Source: Luscinia megarhynchos
Lineage: Eukaryota > Chordata > Aves > Passeriformes > Turdidae
Length of the DNA stretch: 64,000 nucleotides
Direction of reading: 5' to 3'
Assembly: GCA_034336665.1 (NCBI GenBank)
Contig: CM067566.1
Location: 25,760,330-25,824,329, forward strand
Below, piece by piece: positions 62,226-64,000 of this stretch (positions within the stretch are counted from its first letter, which is position 1; every line of letters starts with the position of its first letter). The position numbers were made by a program, and so were the translations under genes. Under the pieces are notes generated by a model that ran no database searches, was not told the origin of the DNA, and saw only the letters and a program-made list of their open reading frames with translations.

Positions 62226-64000
62226 AAATGTTACTTGAAATTAATGTATTTACATTGCAATTAGAATATTGTAATGCAGAACCCATCCTGAAGTTTTGTC
62301 ATTGTGTTTATGTTTCTGATGAAGGCTGGGATTGGCTTTGCCAATTCTCAGAATGTAAGCTGTTGCTTATCTGTATTTATCAGAGACGGTGAGTCAGTCT
62401 TCTTTACCGTGAAAAAGTTACTCCTTTTGTTGGTTGTGTGTAGGTTAAATGTGCACGTCTTCTTATATTTAAGGGCTTAATTTCCAGCCCAATTTTCAGC
62501 ATATTCAGGAGAGATTGAAATGCTTTGTATCTACAGCAAATAACTTGACAATTATCAAATTATTATGTGTTTGAAAATGAGTTTTATTTCATTCTGATTA
62601 CTGTATTTGAAGTTCTTAATTTGCTCTTAAAACATCTGTATTTTTTCCTGTTCTGATTCACTGTATGAGGGATTCTGTGTCCTGTGGATTGTGGAGCTCA
62701 GCAGGCCATTACCCTGTGAGAAGGGTATGTCCAGACATCCTCTTGTCTGATTTCTCATGCTTCAGTTACAAATTCATACAGCATACACTCAGGCACCTTT
62801 TTTATTGAGCTTATTCTGTGACACTGATTACCCATAGTCAGCTGGGATAGTAGCAGCAATGAGCTTCCTGCTAGTATAGTTGTCCTAGAAGATTCCCAGT
62901 GGCCAAATAAGCTAAATCAGTTTTCAGTGTGAATAAGATACAGTGGATGAAATGCAAAGAAAGGTGAGGATGCAATCTTGGGGTCAGTGTGTGTGGGACT
63001 GTGTAGCTAATTCTATACAGAAGGGTGTGCTAACTTGCTGTGGGTAGGGAGGAGCAGAGTATGATGAGTACTGTGTGGAAGTCAGAAAATACAAAGGTTT
63101 TGTATTAAAGAGCAATTGCTAATGAAGTCAACTAATACGAAGGAGAAGCAGCTGAATGTTTGGATTTGAATGAAGACATGATAGGTAAAACTGGAGAGAT
63201 GAGTAGCAAAGGACAGTGGCCAGATTATTCAGAAATATGAAGATAAGTTCGAGATGAAACAATATTTTGACAGTAGAATGAATACTTTACCACATGTTAA
63301 AATTCCACTATAAAGGAGTGAATTTACTTTGCCTGATGAGAACAGAAACTTCCACAACTTTATGGTTAAAAGGGAATCTTAGACATCCTGCAGCTTCTCA
63401 CAAGTAGTGTACTGTCTATCTCACCACTGCAGCATTCTCATGGTCAGAAAAAAAATGATAAGAAAATAATTTTCCAATATGTATTTTGAAGTCCTATTGG
63501 ACCGTTTCACAAGCAAATGATGAAACAGTTCAGTGGATGTGATACCAATAGAGCACTTCAGTGGGTTTTTTGTCTCATGATTCACAAAATTACCTTGCTT
63601 GTATAGTTAGATTTCTAACATGTTAGCAGCTGCAACAGCCAAAAGGTGACAGGCCTTGGAGAGCTGTTAATGGTGTTTGAAGACCCATAGATACAAAAAG
63701 AGCAAGTCAGTGCTTTTTTTCAGGCCTTGTATTTTTAAAGTTGTTTTGCCCACAAAGAACTTGTGTGGCTAATGATCTTTACTGAAAGCTGGCAGGAGCT
63801 CTTTGTTCTTAGTTTTTTTCTTTAAAGGTAGTTTCAGTGATATAGCGTGCTATTGGATTGCTCCTCTTGTGATGGAATTGAAATGTGTTCCTTCTGTTTG
63901 GAGTTTTTAGGAGTTAATAGTGTCTTTGTGGAAGAGTTTTCACAGAATTGTAGCCAGCTTCCTGCATTTTCCCAGAACTGGGTCTGCTCCCTTTCATGAT
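62226..64000. other. Intergenic DNA at the right end, nothing recognised
   Basis: AT-rich. No exon of the genes that follow DCUN1D4 in human (LRRC66 and SGCB) could be recognised on either strand. No repeat with a name that I can support. Confidence 0.55.

Noticed and set aside
62226..64000. Search for LRRC66 or SGCB exons on the minus strand
   Set aside because: These follow DCUN1D4 in human, but no exon with splice sites and family likeness was found before the window ends.
1..64000. Bacterial-type features, CRISPR arrays, tRNA or rRNA genes, or a novel multi-gene system
   Set aside because: Gene structure is that of vertebrate split genes throughout. No regularly spaced repeats, no cloverleaf-like tRNA sequence and no unknown gene cluster were seen.

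Overview
This window is vertebrate nuclear DNA, most likely from a bird. It is AT-rich, its genes are split into short exons with GT/AG introns, it has one strong CpG-island promoter, and its recognisable interspersed repeats are CR1-type LINE 3' ends plus one solo LTR of a type common in avian genomes. No bacterial, plasmid or CRISPR feature was seen. The species was not determined.

Layout. (1) 1-12,608: the last eight coding exons of CWH43 (PGAP2-interacting protein) on the + strand. They encode the final membrane segment and the whole C-terminal endonuclease/exonuclease/phosphatase-like domain, ending at a TAG at 12,606-12,608. (2) 12,609-19,450: 3' flank and intergenic DNA, with an antisense solo LTR near 17.0-18.0 kb and a CR1 tail near 18.85 kb. 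(3) About 19,450-21,300: a CpG island with five CCAAT boxes and two ZNF143-like sites. It is the promoter and first exon of DCUN1D4. (4) 20,350-56,640: all eleven coding exons of DCUN1D4 on the + strand. They join without a frame error into a 293-residue nuclear DCN1-like protein, a co-E3 for NEDD8 conjugation to cullins. (5) 56,641 to about 60,900: a long T-rich 3' UTR with several polyadenylation signals. (6) 61,200-64,000: a roughly 1-kb CR1 fragment and plain non-coding DNA.

The two genes work in unrelated pathways (GPI-anchor lipid biology and cullin neddylation) and share only position and strand. In the human genome they lie on opposite sides of the chromosome 4 centromere (CWH43 at 4p11, DCUN1D4 at 4q12). 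Here about 7.7 kb separates the CWH43 stop from the DCUN1D4 start, which suggests the human centromere sits at a point that is ordinary intergenic DNA in this lineage.

The most useful new observations are in DCUN1D4 intron 3. A 58-nt and a 30-nt unannotated exon-like segment each have good splice sites and the right phase for in-frame alternative isoforms. No novel multi-gene system was found. All exon boundaries were read by eye from splice consensus and from remembered family sequence; no search was run.
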